Shown piece by piece: positions 11,319 to 23,735 of a stretch of 64,000 nt of DNA (positions are counted from its first letter, which is position 1; every line of letters begins with the position of its first letter). The notes beneath the pieces were generated by a model. That model did not search any database. It was not told the origin of the DNA and saw nothing but the letters and a program-made list of their open reading frames with translations. Source of the stretch: Proteromonas lacertae (Eukaryota > Sar > Bigyra > Opalinata > Proteromonadidae). A program made the position numbers and the translations under genes. The stretch lies in the NCBI GenBank assembly GCA_002245135.1, contig NGBS01001188.1, positions 1 to 64,000 of the forward strand, read 5' to 3'.

Positions 11319-11834
11319 TTTTATCGGTAGATTTTGAAGAAATAGCAAAAGTTGATAAAAAGAGTTTTTGAGAAGAAAACAGAATAAAAAAGAACAAATA
11401 TATTCTCTTAATTATTCTCAGAAGGATAAAAAATATTACAGTTCTATACTCCATCTTATAATTTTTAGTTTAGTTAAACAATTAAACACAGATTCTCACT
11501 ATTCCACGAACCAATCTACTTCTGTACATTCATTCCATAAATGTATATTTACTGATTAAATAATGGGTCAGTTTTTTCATATGAATGATTACTTTTTAAA
11601 TTCTTTCAATAATTCCACGTTAACTTCACATGAGTTAGAATTATAATATTTAACGTAAGAACAACCATAAATTATACCCATAGCACATCTATATAATAAA
11701 CATCCAAAATATCTCTTGTCAAAATAGATTAGAATATGTGTTATTTACTAAAAATATATTCATAAATTCTATTTTGACTCAAGTGTCAGTTATATTGTTT
11801 TTTCTTTATAATTTCATCTATCTAACATAATATT
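11319..11834. other. Divergent intergenic promoter region
   Basis: A/T-rich region between MT paralog 3 (minus) and surface gene B (plus). It holds the inverted-repeat element at 11719-11777. The weak ORF at 11368-11559 is low-complexity and unsupported. Confidence 0.5.
11719..11777 (+). promoter_or_regulatory. Shared upstream inverted-repeat element (gene B)
   Basis: The left arm TCAAAATAGATTA (11719-11731) and right arm AATTCTATTTTGA (ending 11777) are inverted relative to each other. The right arm ends 58 bp before the ATG of gene B. It matches the elements before genes A and C in sequence and position. Confidence 0.6.
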
Positions 11835-14800
11835 ATGAAATCGTTTTATAAAAATAATCCTTCTGTCTCTTCCCTAAGTATGTTAGTTATTATTATATTG
11901 TAGCTCCAAAAACTCCAAATAGAATAGTAGTGAGGCAACCTGTACATTTTGAATCAGCACGATTTGATTCTGCAAGAAAAATCCCAATTCGTCAACCAAC
12001 TGCTCCACGAAACGCAGACTCACTGAAATTAGAGTTTTTGGATGTTCCATCTCCATCTACTAGCTGTAGATCAAGTACCGTTGTACCATGTCCTTTAGAA
12101 TCTGTAAATCAGAATAATACTTGTGGTAGTACAGAAAAAAGTAAAATAATTGTTGCAAACAAAACTAAACATGAGAAAGTTCGATCTTTTATTATAATGC
12201 TTATGTTTACAATGTATAAAATAATAATAATAATGTAATTTGATAGTATTAATTAGTGTTTTAATTCTCGCAGTTTATACAATTGTGTTAGTGGTTGTAT
12301 GTAAATCCTATATAAAGAATCATTACAAAATCGAAATGAATGGTGATGTATTGAGTTTAAATTCATTAGAAGTTGGTCATTTTAATGGAGTTTACTCATT
12401 AGAGAATTTAAGGAAAGAATTAAAGAATGAAATAAAAGAAGAAGTGAAGAAAACAACATTAAACCTTCGAAATATGAATGAAAATGAAGTATAAAATAAA
12501 ATCAAGTATATATTTATATGTTTTATTAATAATAATAATATAGAAAATGAATTATTTACAAATGCAGTGATTGATGAAAAATCAAATTTATATTTAAAAA
12601 CAAAAGGATTATTAAGTGATGAAATAGAAATCGAAAAGAACAGTAATTTCAATGGAAATGTGAAATTTGGAAGTGTAGGTAATGAAGCTGCTGTAGAAAT
12701 CAATGGTAAATTAGAAGTGAAGAATGTAAAAGTGAAAGAAAAGATCGATTTGAGTGAAGCTACGATTTGAATATAATATAAATGATAAAAATCAAAATAG
12801 TCATGAGAAAGTCGAAATTGGTGAATTATCTGTTCATTCTTTGAACTATGCAACTGAATTCTGTAATATCACATTAAATGATGAAACAAATATAAACAAT
12901 ATTCTATTAAAAGGCAATACAATAAGTTCAACAAAGAATGATTTATACTTAAATACAATAGATCCAAAATGTAAAGTGATAATGAGTTCAAGTGAAATAA
13001 ATGGTAATTTGAAGAGTAATTCAATCAGTGTAGATAAAATCGTAATTAATAATAATGAGATGAATGGAATATCTTCAATCGATAGTGATAAAATCAATGT
13101 AAAAGTATTGAGTAACAATAAGAACTTAAATGAAAATGAAAATATAATATCTATAATCAACAATGTTGATATGAGTAACAAAGATATAAATAATATAAAA
13201 GAAATAAAAGCTACCTCATTAAACAGTGTTTATTTAAAAGTGAAAATGAAGATATAAAAGTATTAAATAATTTCGATATATCAAATAAAAATATAAAAAA
13301 TATAAAAGAAATAGTTTCAGAGCAAGTGAATGTAAAATGAATTAATCAATACAAATGGATTGATAAATGTGAAGAACGATTTAAGTTTAGTAGAATAACA
13401 ACATAAAGATGTTGATAATGTCATATCTTCAGAAATATCGAAGTTGATACTATAAGTGGTAAAGAAGGAGTAATACAAACCTATTGAAATAATAAACGAT
13501 ATGAATATCAAAGATCAATACTCTGAGTAGTAAAGTTATTCTAAGTACAACAGTTGGTGTATTGAATTTGAAAAATTATAATGATGATAATAGAAAGATA
13601 AATCTATTAAGTGAAATGGATGTAAATCAAAATGATATAAAGAATCTGAAATTATTGAATGTAAATACAATAGAGTTAGGAGAAATGAAGAGTAAAGACA
13701 ATAGTGATATGAGAATGTTAAATAATTTAGATTTATTACAGAATAATATAAACAATGTAGAAATATTAAATGTGAATAAAATATCGAGTATTTTACAGAA
13801 AATCACAGTTGAAAAAGAATTAGATTTAAAAGACTCTTTAACCACCAGTAAAAGTTTAATAAGTAAAGAGTTAAAAGTCAATACAATCAGTGTAAACTCA
13901 CCAACAGCAAATAGTTTTATATCAATAAAAGACAATATAGATATGAGTGAGAAATCATTAAAACTGAATGAATTAAATGTGACTAGAATAAATGGTATAA
14001 ATGGAAAAGAAATAACTGTTTTAAGTGATATAAAAAGTGATAAAAAGTTATCCATAAATACAGTCGCAGTTAATAATCTACAATCGAATGGTAATGGCGA
14101 TCCAATAAAAGTAACTTCCAATATTGATATGACTAATAAAGACATTAAGAATGTAATAAATATTCAAAGTGAAACTTCAACAATTACCAAAATTAGTACC
14201 AATACAATAGAACCAAAAAGTGGCACTGATGTTGAAGTAAAAGGTAATTTATTAGTAAGAGGACATCAAATCCAACTTGGAACAGCAACTATTGACTCTT
14301 TATCTGATCTAAGGTCAATAGCTGGATATGAAGGTAATTTATTAGTTGAATCAGATTTAGATATGAATGGAAAGAATATAAAGAATGTATTAAATCTAAA
14401 TGTTGGTAAAATTGGTGTATATCCTGCAAGTAGTAAAATATCAGTTGTTAATGATATTTTAATGAATAGTAAAGATATTGGAAATATAAAAGAAATGACT
14501 GCTGGAATATTGAATATTGGAACAATCAAAGTGGTTGGTCCTGGTTCAATCAATATGATTTCTTCAATAAATATGAATAACAATGATATAGTAGATATAA
14601 AATCACTTAAAGGAAAAGCCAATACATTAACAGTAGAATCTGATATAAAAGTAAGTGATGCTTATAAATTAACTGCAAATACAATCAATGTAAAGACGAA
14701 TAGGAAGTATCCTATCATCTCCATTAACTATTGATAACAATGTAGAGATAACTAAAACATTAAAAGTTAATGATATTACTTTTCGTACAGGAAATACTGT

Positions 14801-15823
14801 AAAAATAGATAGCATTTTGGATTTAAATAATCACGAGTTAGCTAATGTTGGTTCATTTTCATTATCGAAAATAAATATTGCTGAAATTGAAAGTAAAGTT
14901 CTAGGTAGTGCTATTAAAGTATCATCGAATTTAGATTTTCAAGGAACAAAGAATATAGAAAAACTGAATGAAGTAACAGCTAATACAGTGAATGTAAAAA
15001 CAAGTTTAAAATTGATGAAAATAGAATCATCAGATAATTCAAATAAAGTGATTAATGTTTATGGTGTTTTAAACTGTCAAAATAACGATGTAAAGAATAT
15101 AAATATATTAGAAACAACTACATTGAAAGTAAATACACTTCAATCTAAATCTTCATCACCAGTGAATGTCAATAATAATTTGGATTTAGGAAGTAATGAT
15201 ATTAATAATGTGAAAAGTTTATATGTAGATGCATTATATTCAAAATCAAATAATCTTATTACAATCAATCATGATATTCAATTCGTTTCAGGTAAAGGAA
15301 TAACTTCCTTACCAAAGTTAGTAGTTAGTGAAATAGCGAATAATGGAAATAATGTAAATGTTAAAGATGATATTAATATGAATAGTAAAGATATTAAACA
15401 GTGAATCAATTATCAGCTGCTTCTATTATTTTATCTCAAAGTATTCAAGTTCCAACTATTACTAATGGAGCTAGCGCTGTAGTGTTTAATAGTAAAGTAA
15501 ATATGAATAGTAATAGTATAGAAGGAGTTAATACTCTAACAACTACTAATGTAGAATGTAATCAAATGAAGGTAACAAATATTGCAACTACTGACCCTTC
15601 TATTTTATTTTCAAATGATTTGAATTTAGACAATAGCAGGAATATAGTAAATGCCAATAAAATTAATGCAAATGAAATCTCAGCAACAACAATGAAACCG
15701 TCTAAATTGGTTATTCCAGCATGTAATTCGGCTGAGAATAATGTTTTATGTTTTGATGGTGGTAGATTAGTTTATTATAATGGTTCTACAAAAATGTACA
15801 TTTCTACTAGTACAATTCCTTAA
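11835..15823 (+). pseudogene. Surface fibre-repeat membrane protein B, multiply frameshifted
   Basis: A paralog of gene A. Exon 1 is 11835-11877, followed by a 26-nt intron, then exon 2 from 11904. From 12005 to about 14100 the DNA is largely the same as gene A (offset 7861), including the membrane helix and intron 12214-12246. Compared with A, single bases are inserted near 12200, 12488 and 12761. A degraded patch with many small indels lies at 13330-13520, and further breaks are near 13210, 14700 and 15403. No continuous frame exists. The C-terminal Cys module (VIPACNSAENNVLCFDGGRL) is present, ending at 15823. The intact 5' element and ends suggest a fairly recent loss of function, or heavy sequencing error in a repetitive gene. 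If functional it would be a type II surface fibre like A. Confidence 0.65.
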
Positions 15824-15933
15824 ATATCTTAAAATGTATAAATTACATATAGTCTATTTAATTTATTATATTTTTTTACTATTGCTTGTTGTTTTAAATG
15901 TTTTTAAAAAGAAAATATTTGAAACGGTAAAAA

Positions 15934-15991
15934 TCAAAATAGATTTTATCACTTTAATATAAATACCTATTTTTCTTTGAAATCTATTTTG
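15934..15991 (+). promoter_or_regulatory. Shared upstream inverted-repeat element (gene C)
   Basis: TCAAAATAGATTT (15934-15946) and AAATCTATTTTG (15980-15991) form a near-perfect inverted pair with a 33-base spacer. The right arm ends 67 bp before the ATG of gene C. Confidence 0.65.
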
Positions 15992-16057
15992 GAAGTCGGT
16001 TATTTTTTCTTTTTCATCTTGTTAATTAATTAGTTAAAATCTGTTAATATAATAAAC

Positions 16058-18387
16058 ATGGATTCTCGTAATTGTGATACACCTAAAAGGTTTTCGAGTA
16101 TTTTATATAGAATATTATAAAATATAGATAATAGCCCTTCCGTTAGTTGCAAAGCTAGATCTGGGTATGGTTTACAAACTATTAAAGTAAGTCCTGCTCC
16201 AACAAATTCTCAACCTCCAATTGTTATGATTACCCCAAAGAAGGATGATGTAGATTTTCTTGATGTTGAAACACCTCGTAAAGCTAGTAATGCTAATGCT
16301 TCAACTAATATATTTTACTATAACGATAAAGGAATAGGAACTGAAGATAATACAAAGAAGCCATTTGACAAGGAAAAGTTCAAGAAATTTTGTTGTATAG
16401 GATGGTTAATATGTATATAATAGATATATTGCTATATTCTCAATAGTTTTTTTAATAATCGTAATATTAGTAATCTACACATTTATACTCTATGCCATAG
16501 CTACAGCATTCTTAAGATCTAACTACAAAATATCAATCGATGGAAATGTACTTCATTTAAACTCATTAGATGTTGAAAGGTATTATAGCAACTATATTGA
16601 TGCAACTCAACATCAACAAACCAGCAGAATATTAGAAACAACAGGAAATGAATCAAAAACAAAGAATATTAGAGAAGAGAAAAAATCAAATTTCAATCCA
16701 AAGCTTGTCAAATCTTCAAATCGTCAGCATAATAGACTTATTATTGATAATGACAATGAATTGCATTTAAAAACAAAAAGTATAGAAAGCCAAAATGCAT
16801 ATGTGGATGGTAATACTGAATTTTTTGGAGATGTAAAATTCGGTAATTCAACAAAACCAGTAAATGTAGCAATCGATAATGGAGATTTGAAAGTAAAGAG
16901 TTTAAAAGTAACTGATACAATTAATTTAGAAAAAGCAAAATTTGTATGGGATGCTGAAGATCAATTTACAGGTGAACAATATAAGAATGTAAAATTAGGT
17001 GAAATGAGTATAAAAACGTTGAATATAGAGAGTAAAGTATGTAGTGTAGATGCAAGTAGTGTTACAAAGATTAACGGTGTATTATTTACATCTCCAAATA
17101 AGATATCAAGTGATGGTGATTTAACAATTGAACCAAGTGATGTTAATACTAAAAGAGTGATTATTAACGGAGAAACAGAAATGCAAACTATCAGTTTAGG
17201 AGCTGTTACTGATGGTGGAAAGATTTACGTTGGATTAAAAGATAGAACATTTTATGATAGGGATTCATCAATTATGAAATTATATATAAACGAAAATAAA
17301 CAATCAGTTGTTGATACTTATGCTGTTGATGTTCAAAGTACAATTAAAACTTTATCAATATATACTGATACTATTGGAGTTAGAACAACTACAGCTACTC
17401 CTGAAAATGATATAATTAAAGTATTGAATTCTATAAATGCAGATGGTCAAACAATATTTTCAAAAACTATAGATGCAAATAATGTAAGAATGAATAGTAT
17501 TGAATGTCGAGAAGCTGATAGAAATAATGATGGTATAAGATGTAAAGATAGTGTCATGTTGAGTGTTAATGAAATTGTTAATATGAATGATTACAGTATA
17601 AGAAATGTTAATGAATTACATGTAAAATCAATTGTTAGTAGTTCTACTTCAATAGCTTTGAAGAATGACTTGGATTTAGGTAATAAAAATATAAATAATG
17701 TAAAGACTATTACTGTTGAAAAAATCCAATCAACAGGAGATGATATTAATATTCTTAGCAATATTAAGGCTGATGGTAAAACAATGACAGCTAAATCAAT
17801 TGAATTAACTGATTCTATTTCAACACCGAAAATAGAAACAACTGCTATTTCTATAACAATTAAAAATGATTTAGATCTTGGAGGTAATAGTATAAAATCA
17901 GCAAATGAAATTACTTCAACAACATTGTCAGTTAATTCATTATTGACAAATAATATTTCAGGAAAAGTCCCAGCCAATCCAATTAATGTTAAGAACGATT
18001 TAAATCTTGGAGTTAATAGTATTACAGCCAAATCAATTATTTTGACTGATTTAAAAACTTTAGAAATATCAGGAAATGGTGGTGATGTTAAAGTTAAGAG
18101 CAATTTAGATCTTCAAAATAAAAATATTGTAAATACAGGTGAAATAAAAGCATCAAAAATGTCAATTACTGGAGTTACTACTACAAATACATTATCTGCA
18201 ACTACATCTATATCTACACCAAAAATTGATACAGTTGCTGACAAAAATTACTGTTGGAAAAACATTAGATCTTGGTGTAAACGATTTAGAAACAGCAGGT
18301 GAAGTAAAAGCTAATATTTTATCTGCATCTACATGCAATAACATCAGATTATACACCAGCAACATAACTGTTACGGTAAAGCAGTAG
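16058..18387 (+). CDS. Surface fibre-repeat membrane protein C, probably 3'-truncated
   Basis: Three exons: 16058-16097 (40 nt, the same length as exon 1 of gene A), 16128-16412 and 16447-18387, with 30- and 34-nt introns. The N-terminal cytoplasmic part contains DDVDFLDVETPRKAS, echoing FLDVPSP of gene A. The membrane helix is FFLIIVILVIYTFILYAIA, followed by NYKISIDGNVLHLNSLDV, as in gene A. A conserved stalk region follows (ELHLKTKSIES, VKFGNSTKPVNVAI), then the NDLDLGNKNINNV-type repeats. Near 18243 a one-base shift ends the first frame; in the next frame the repeats continue (ITVGKTLDLGVNDLETAGEV) to a TAG at 18387. The C-terminal Cys module is missing, so the 3' end is decayed or truncated. 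It is more diverged from A than B is. Function unknown. Confidence 0.7.
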
Positions 18388-18651
18388 TTAATAGTATTGT
18401 TGTGGTAGATTCAATTAAAACTTCCATGTAGTATCATCTGTAGCTTGCTACAACTGCGCAGGATAAGAGAATACAATATTTTATTCTGGTAAATGAAATG
18501 TATATATGTATTGGAATATGCGCTAAAAATAGTAAATCAGAAATTCCCCTTAAATTTGATTTATATAATTATATAATTTTTTATATTAATTTTTTTATTT
18601 ATGTATTTATTTTACAAAACAAAATATAAAATATATATAATTATCTCCATC
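18388..18651. other. Decayed 3' flank and convergent intergenic region
   Basis: Sequence between the convergently transcribed gene C and the PDE gene. The first about 100 bases may be remnants of repeat coding sequence. Nothing else is recognised. Confidence 0.4.
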
Positions 18652-20520
18652 TTATATTGGACAACTCATTCTTCTCTTTTCATTCCTCTTCACACTTCTA
18701 TTCATCAACAAATTCTCATTAAACAATCCATTATTCATAATCAAAGGATTATTATTTACTCCATCTGATGATGTATATTGTCTAAAACTCTGAAATCCTT
18801 TTACAGATTTCATATTATTAATTCCATAGTATTGATGAATAGAATCACTTATTATAATATCACTCATTTCATTAGATTCACCTTCTTCATCATTCCTATT
18901 CTCTTTCTCTTTCATTTTCTTCTCACATTCATCTTTATTCTTCAACAAATTATCCATTAAAAACGATAAACAAGTAAAAAATGAAGTGATTGGCATTAAA
19001 AATGGTTCAACAACAAATTTAATGAAATCTAAATTCATCTTTTCACTTGGAATGTTATTATTTCTATCACAAAGTGGAGTTACACTCTTTCCATTATTTC
19101 TCAATATATCTCCTTGAATATACATTTCTTTTTGTAATAAAGATGACCACATTGATGATATATCATTTGGTTTATAATTATTATTAATATCAGCACTCTT
19201 TATTATATAACACATCAATAAATCAACATCATTTTCATTATACTTTATATTACTTAAATTACAGTGGTTATTGAGATTGATAGGTGAATCAGAATTACTA
19301 ATTGGTAATTTTGATGGAGTATTAGAGAGAGATGGAGATAGTGTATTACTGTTGTTGTTAGTATTATTATTATCAAAAAAATCAGGAGATAATATCTTCA
19401 AAGTAAAGTTTTCCACAAATTCATTATGTTTTCCCATATCAGTCGCTAATATTAACTTTTGAACTTTTCTTATTACATATTCTTGATCATCTAATGTCAA
19501 TCCACTAATGATAGATGAAGAAATTGAAGATGATGGAGTTTGAGGAGTTTGAGGAGTTTGAGGTGTAGTTACTGCAGTTGTAGTTGGTGATGATGATATA
19601 TCAGTGTTTATTGTATCATCTTCATAATTATTAATAAGTAAATCAGTAGCAATATGAGCGTGCATCATTTCCAACGTTGGATGGTTTTTGTATAAGATTG
19701 CAATAGGATGAGAAAGTTCTATATAATAATAAAAATAATAATAATCCATACCAACTAATGTTGAATTATTCAATCCAAAATGTCCAACATCATGACAAAT
19801 AGCTGCTACAAATAATGAGAATAAATCAATGTAACTTATATATTTCAATAAGTTCATTTGTTTATGTATAATATAAAGAAAGTGGACTACATCAAATCCA
19901 TGTATAAAACTATGATACGGTGTGGTTGTATATCGATTATATACTTTTATAATGAAGCTTTTCATTGTATTATGTCGAATAAAGAATTTTTCTAAAAATC
20001 CTAAATTTTCAAAGATGTATAATATATCTTCGATTAAATCAGTTATATTATATAACCATGGATTGAAATAGATAGAACTTAATACTTTTTCCCATCTAAA
20101 GTGGAGATTATTGTTAATTTTACTCTTTTTAGTGTCTGCACTAATAGCTATTGGTTTTATTACATTAATTTCTGTTTGAAGAGGTGCAAATGGCTGTTGG
20201 TGGGTTTATGCTATCATTGATTCTATCGAATTTCTTATAAATTGCTTCATTAGAAGGAATTTTTGGCTTATTATCATTTGACATACATGCTGAAAATATA
20301 ATAGAGTTATTATTCATAGTATTAACCGGTGATATTGTATCTATACGCTTTTCGTGTAAAATCTTTGTTTTATCATCGTATGTTGTATTATCTAAACTAT
20401 TTTCACCTAAATCCTCTTCTTCATCAGAATCTACATAGTCTTCATCAATATATCCATCTAAATGCAAGTCATTTAAACCAACTCCAGTTGCAGGCAATAA
20501 TTGGTTAAATCTTCCAGTGT
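18652..20520 (-). CDS. Class I 3',5'-cyclic nucleotide phosphodiesterase
   Basis: Hydrolyses cAMP and/or cGMP. The HD-type catalytic domain is clear: YHSFIHGFDVVHFLY, AAICHDVGHFGLNN (metal ligands), NHPTLEMMHA, KSADINNNYKP and EMYIQGD, with PSEKMNLDFIKFVVEPFL near the end. A low-complexity Thr/Pro/Ser and Asn/Ser insertion interrupts the domain. Upstream on the minus strand the domain extends through WEKVLSSIYFNPWLYNITDL and an acidic N-terminal region (DEDYVDSDEEEDLGE). The two parts are in different frames: an extra base near 20190 (CCAACAGCCATTT) must be removed to join them, and I see no intron there. An intron acceptor at 20521 implies a further 5' exon, perhaps with the ATG near 20620. 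No membrane helix or GAF domain is visible. Substrate specificity cannot be told. Confidence 0.8.
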
Positions 20521-20924
20521 CTATATATTTATATCAATGAAATAAATACATGGAGACCTTGTAGATATATCAGTGACCAGGCTTGACGATCTTGAGCGTA
20601 ATGAGGCTACTGGACATGCTGGAAGTAAGGGTGAAGTGAAATCTGCACAAATTTTCTCTGTAAAGTTGTTAAGAGCATAGTACTTTAAGCACACAGAATT
20701 TCTATGACCATTTCTATTTTTTTATAATTTTTAGTTCATATACTTGTCCTTATTGAGGTAAGCGTATTTATTAAGGTGACATCTAGTGAAATAGATCACT
20801 ATACAGAAAAATACTCGATAAAAGACGACATACTCGCCTCGAATAATTTGTGGGTTTTGTTTTTTGAATCAAAATTTTTATATCCCCAACAGTTTAAAAA
20901 GCTAATAACTTAAGATACAGTTGC
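20521..20924. other. Upstream region of the PDE gene
   Basis: It probably holds the first PDE exon and intron (minus strand, a candidate short exon beginning MSSSLITLKIVKP near 20620). The remainder up to the stop of the kinesin-like gene shows no recognisable feature. Confidence 0.35.
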
Positions 20925-23055
20925 TCAACAACTCGGCTTTCTAGCTCTCACTAAGTCAAAAGGACAGGGTGACTCAGGAGAGAGAGTTTTAGCAATATTT
21001 CTAAACACAGACAATTCTTTTTCATAATATTCCTTCTCAGAGAAATAAAATGCAGCTTTCTCTTCCATTATCTTCAAATACTTAATAGGAATCAGCCCTC
21101 CAAATTCATCCAAATTGATTTCTCCAACTTTGTCATTATTCTTGTTTATTTTGCTATTTCCTTCTTTTATTCCTTTTAATTCCATTTCAGCTTTGAGTAA
21201 AAGCTTGTCACTTTCTCTTTTCCCTTCAATTTTATTGATTTCTTTTACTAACTCATCATATTTACATCTTTTTTTATCTATTTCTTTAATTAGCTCAATT
21301 AATGTACAGCATAAATCAACTTCTTTGGATTTACTATGATTTAATCTCTTTTCTAATTCCTCATAGTATTTAATAATATAATTATAATCGTTTAATAATC
21401 CATTGTATTTCTTACTCAATACTAAATATTCTACTTTTATTTTTTCTAAATCATTATTTAATTCGTATAATATATTACATTCATTTATATCATTATATTT
21501 CCTATTTCTATTATTATAATAATCAGTAAAATCTAACTGTATTTTGGTGAAATTCTTCTTTAAATCGATTATTGTTTCATATGATTTGATTATTTCTTCT
21601 ATTAGTGGTTTTGATGATTCTTTATATTCTAATAATTGATTTAATTTATGAGTTATTTCATCCATCTTTTGATCATATTCTGCTATTAATTGTTTTATTT
21701 CTTCACATAATTTCACATATTTTTCGTATAATTTATTTCGTTTTTCTTCTTCTTCTATACTTTTTCCTTCAATACCAAATATCTGAAATCGCATTTTATC
21801 ACACTTTAATTCATCACTCTATATTATATAAATAATAATTTCATTAGAATATACACTTTTATTATAATTCAATATACAACACATATAATACCTCATTTGT
21901 CTCCTAATTAACTTTTCATTAAATCTCAAACATTCATTATTAATAGTTGGATAACATTTGATTGTAGAAATATCTTTTACTATACTCAATATTGAATCAC
22001 TTTCTATTGGTGAATAAGGTTGAATAACTCCAACAATTATTATATTACTATTACCACCAAGTGTTTCATCTGTTAATGCGACTAATGAGCTATATTCTGG
22101 ATCATCACATTCAATAGTATTATCAGCTATAATTCTCTCAACTCGACTAATCAAGCTTCTTATATTGAAGTGATTTAGACTGGATTTGGAGGGAGAATAT
22201 AATTCATTTAATAATACTTCATTTACTAAATAATAATAATAATAATAATTAAAATACATTCAAAATAGATTACTCTATAATAATTATGATATTTACATTT
22301 CTGATTGTTAATAATTTCAGTTATATCACTTACAATATCAAATATTATTGTACCATATCTTATAAATTTGTTTAATTCTTTATGGAGATCATATAACAGA
22401 TTTTCTCTTGAATCAACACTCACATCAAATCTATTTTCATTTATTATTATAAATATATATTAATACTTTCTTTCTTTTAATCCACTTACTTTATATCCTT
22501 CATCTGTATCAAATATCATATTTGGAAGTGCAGCTTCCATTGAAAATATATCCTTAATTCTGTCTTTAAATAGATTGTAACAATGAATCTTTCCATTATA
22601 TTCGTATGTGCTATTCTTTGACTTATATTTTTCTATATTCTCGAATATTGAAGTGTGAATCTATTGGATGATAATAAAATTGTGATTATAATACGTTATA
22701 TAATAAGCCGTTTTTATTGTTACTTAATAAATGATCCAATTTGTTGCCTTCTGAAGAATTAATCATAAATATAGTTTCATTACTACCTCGAATATATTTA
22801 TTAACAGATTCATCTACTTTCTATAAACATAATTCATAAAAAACAATACACTCTGAACATTCTGAATATTTCTCACAATATTACCGAAGTAATAAGTATG
22901 AACATCATCAGCTTCAGCTGTAATTGAAATAGAGTCTTCTGTAATTTGATATTGCTGTTCATTGATATTATCATCATCAAAATTACTCAGTACAACTATT
23001 TCCTGTTCAATAATAAAAAAAATAATTATACAGTGGGTTTACAAATTTCATTCAT
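20925..23055 (-). CDS. Kinesin-like protein with degenerate motor domain
   Basis: Seven exons on the minus strand: 23055-23032, 23002-22850, 22820-22695, 22660-22490, 22430-22258, 22225-21892 and 21816-20925. The product has about 620 residues. The first about 330 residues follow the order of a kinesin motor: VQSKVDESVNKYIRGSNETIFM aligns with the strand before the P-loop. The best-conserved block is SSLVALTDETLGGNSNIIIVGVIQP, matching the kinesin L..LLxDSLGGNSKT...I.P pattern. The P-loop GQTGSGKT is replaced by NSSEGNK, and neither SSRSH nor DLAGSE is recognisable (IIFDIVSDITE may be the latter). The C-terminal about 290 residues are coiled coil. I infer a non-motile microtubule-binding partner, like Vik1 or Cik1 in principle. 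The exon 4-5 junction does not keep frame as read, so one boundary or base is uncertain. Confidence 0.65.
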
Positions 23056-23735
23056 TAAAATACTAAATTATACTATAAATACAGTGTATTAATGTATTTA
23101 TTTGGATTTTTCATTTTTTGAATAAAGAATGGATATAAATAGTATGGAAAGAATGTGAAATACTATAGTTACAGACGAATGATCTAAATTCAGTAAAAAA
23201 ATTTAATATAATGTATAGAAAAATAAAATCTGTGTTTGCTTAACTGTTTGTTGTTAATTTTGTCTAGATAAAGAAATTAAAATCGAAGCTGAAAAAAATA
23301 GAATATAAATCATTTATACGAATATATCTAAGAAGATATAAACAATTCACAGTTAAAATCATTTACAGATGTGTTTTCATCAATTGATAATATTAAAATA
23401 AATGATAATTCAGAAGAAGAAGAAGAAGAAGAAAGATGCTAATAAAGATATGAAAAAAGAAGAAAAAAAATGAAAGAAACTTTAACAAAGGATAGAAAAT
23501 CATGCTGTATATTATGTTAATGATAGTTTAACTCTTTTAACATTCCATTCACCATATTTCAGTTTTTGTTTTATTTTTTTAATTGGCTTATATCTTTTCA
23601 AGTAATTATATGTTTAAAATAATGATACAATTTGGCTTTTATAACATTTAAAAATTAGAGAAACGAATATATTTTAAAGTAATTATTACATTGACAATGT
23701 CAATTAATGGTATAACAGTTTTTTAAATTGAAAAA
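23056..23735. pseudogene. Decayed duplicate of the first exons of the next gene, in intergenic DNA
   Basis: From about 23131 the sequence resembles 23736-23960: ATGGATATAAATAGTATGGAAAGAATGTGA, then ACGAATGATCTAAATTCAGTA, then an intron-like gap and AAAGAAATTAAAATCGAAGC. In-frame stops and deletions make it non-coding. A (GAA)n tract follows near 23418. This looks like a broken tandem copy of exons 1-2 of the gene at 23736. Confidence 0.5.

Noticed and set aside
3973-18387. Prophage or giant-virus tail-fibre island
   Set aside because: The genes have spliceosomal introns, a membrane anchor and eukaryotic neighbours, and no other viral gene is present.
22258-22271. TCAAAATAGATTA as a fourth copy of the surface-gene promoter element
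   Set aside because: It lies at an intron/exon boundary of the kinesin-like gene, has no inverted partner and no surface gene downstream.
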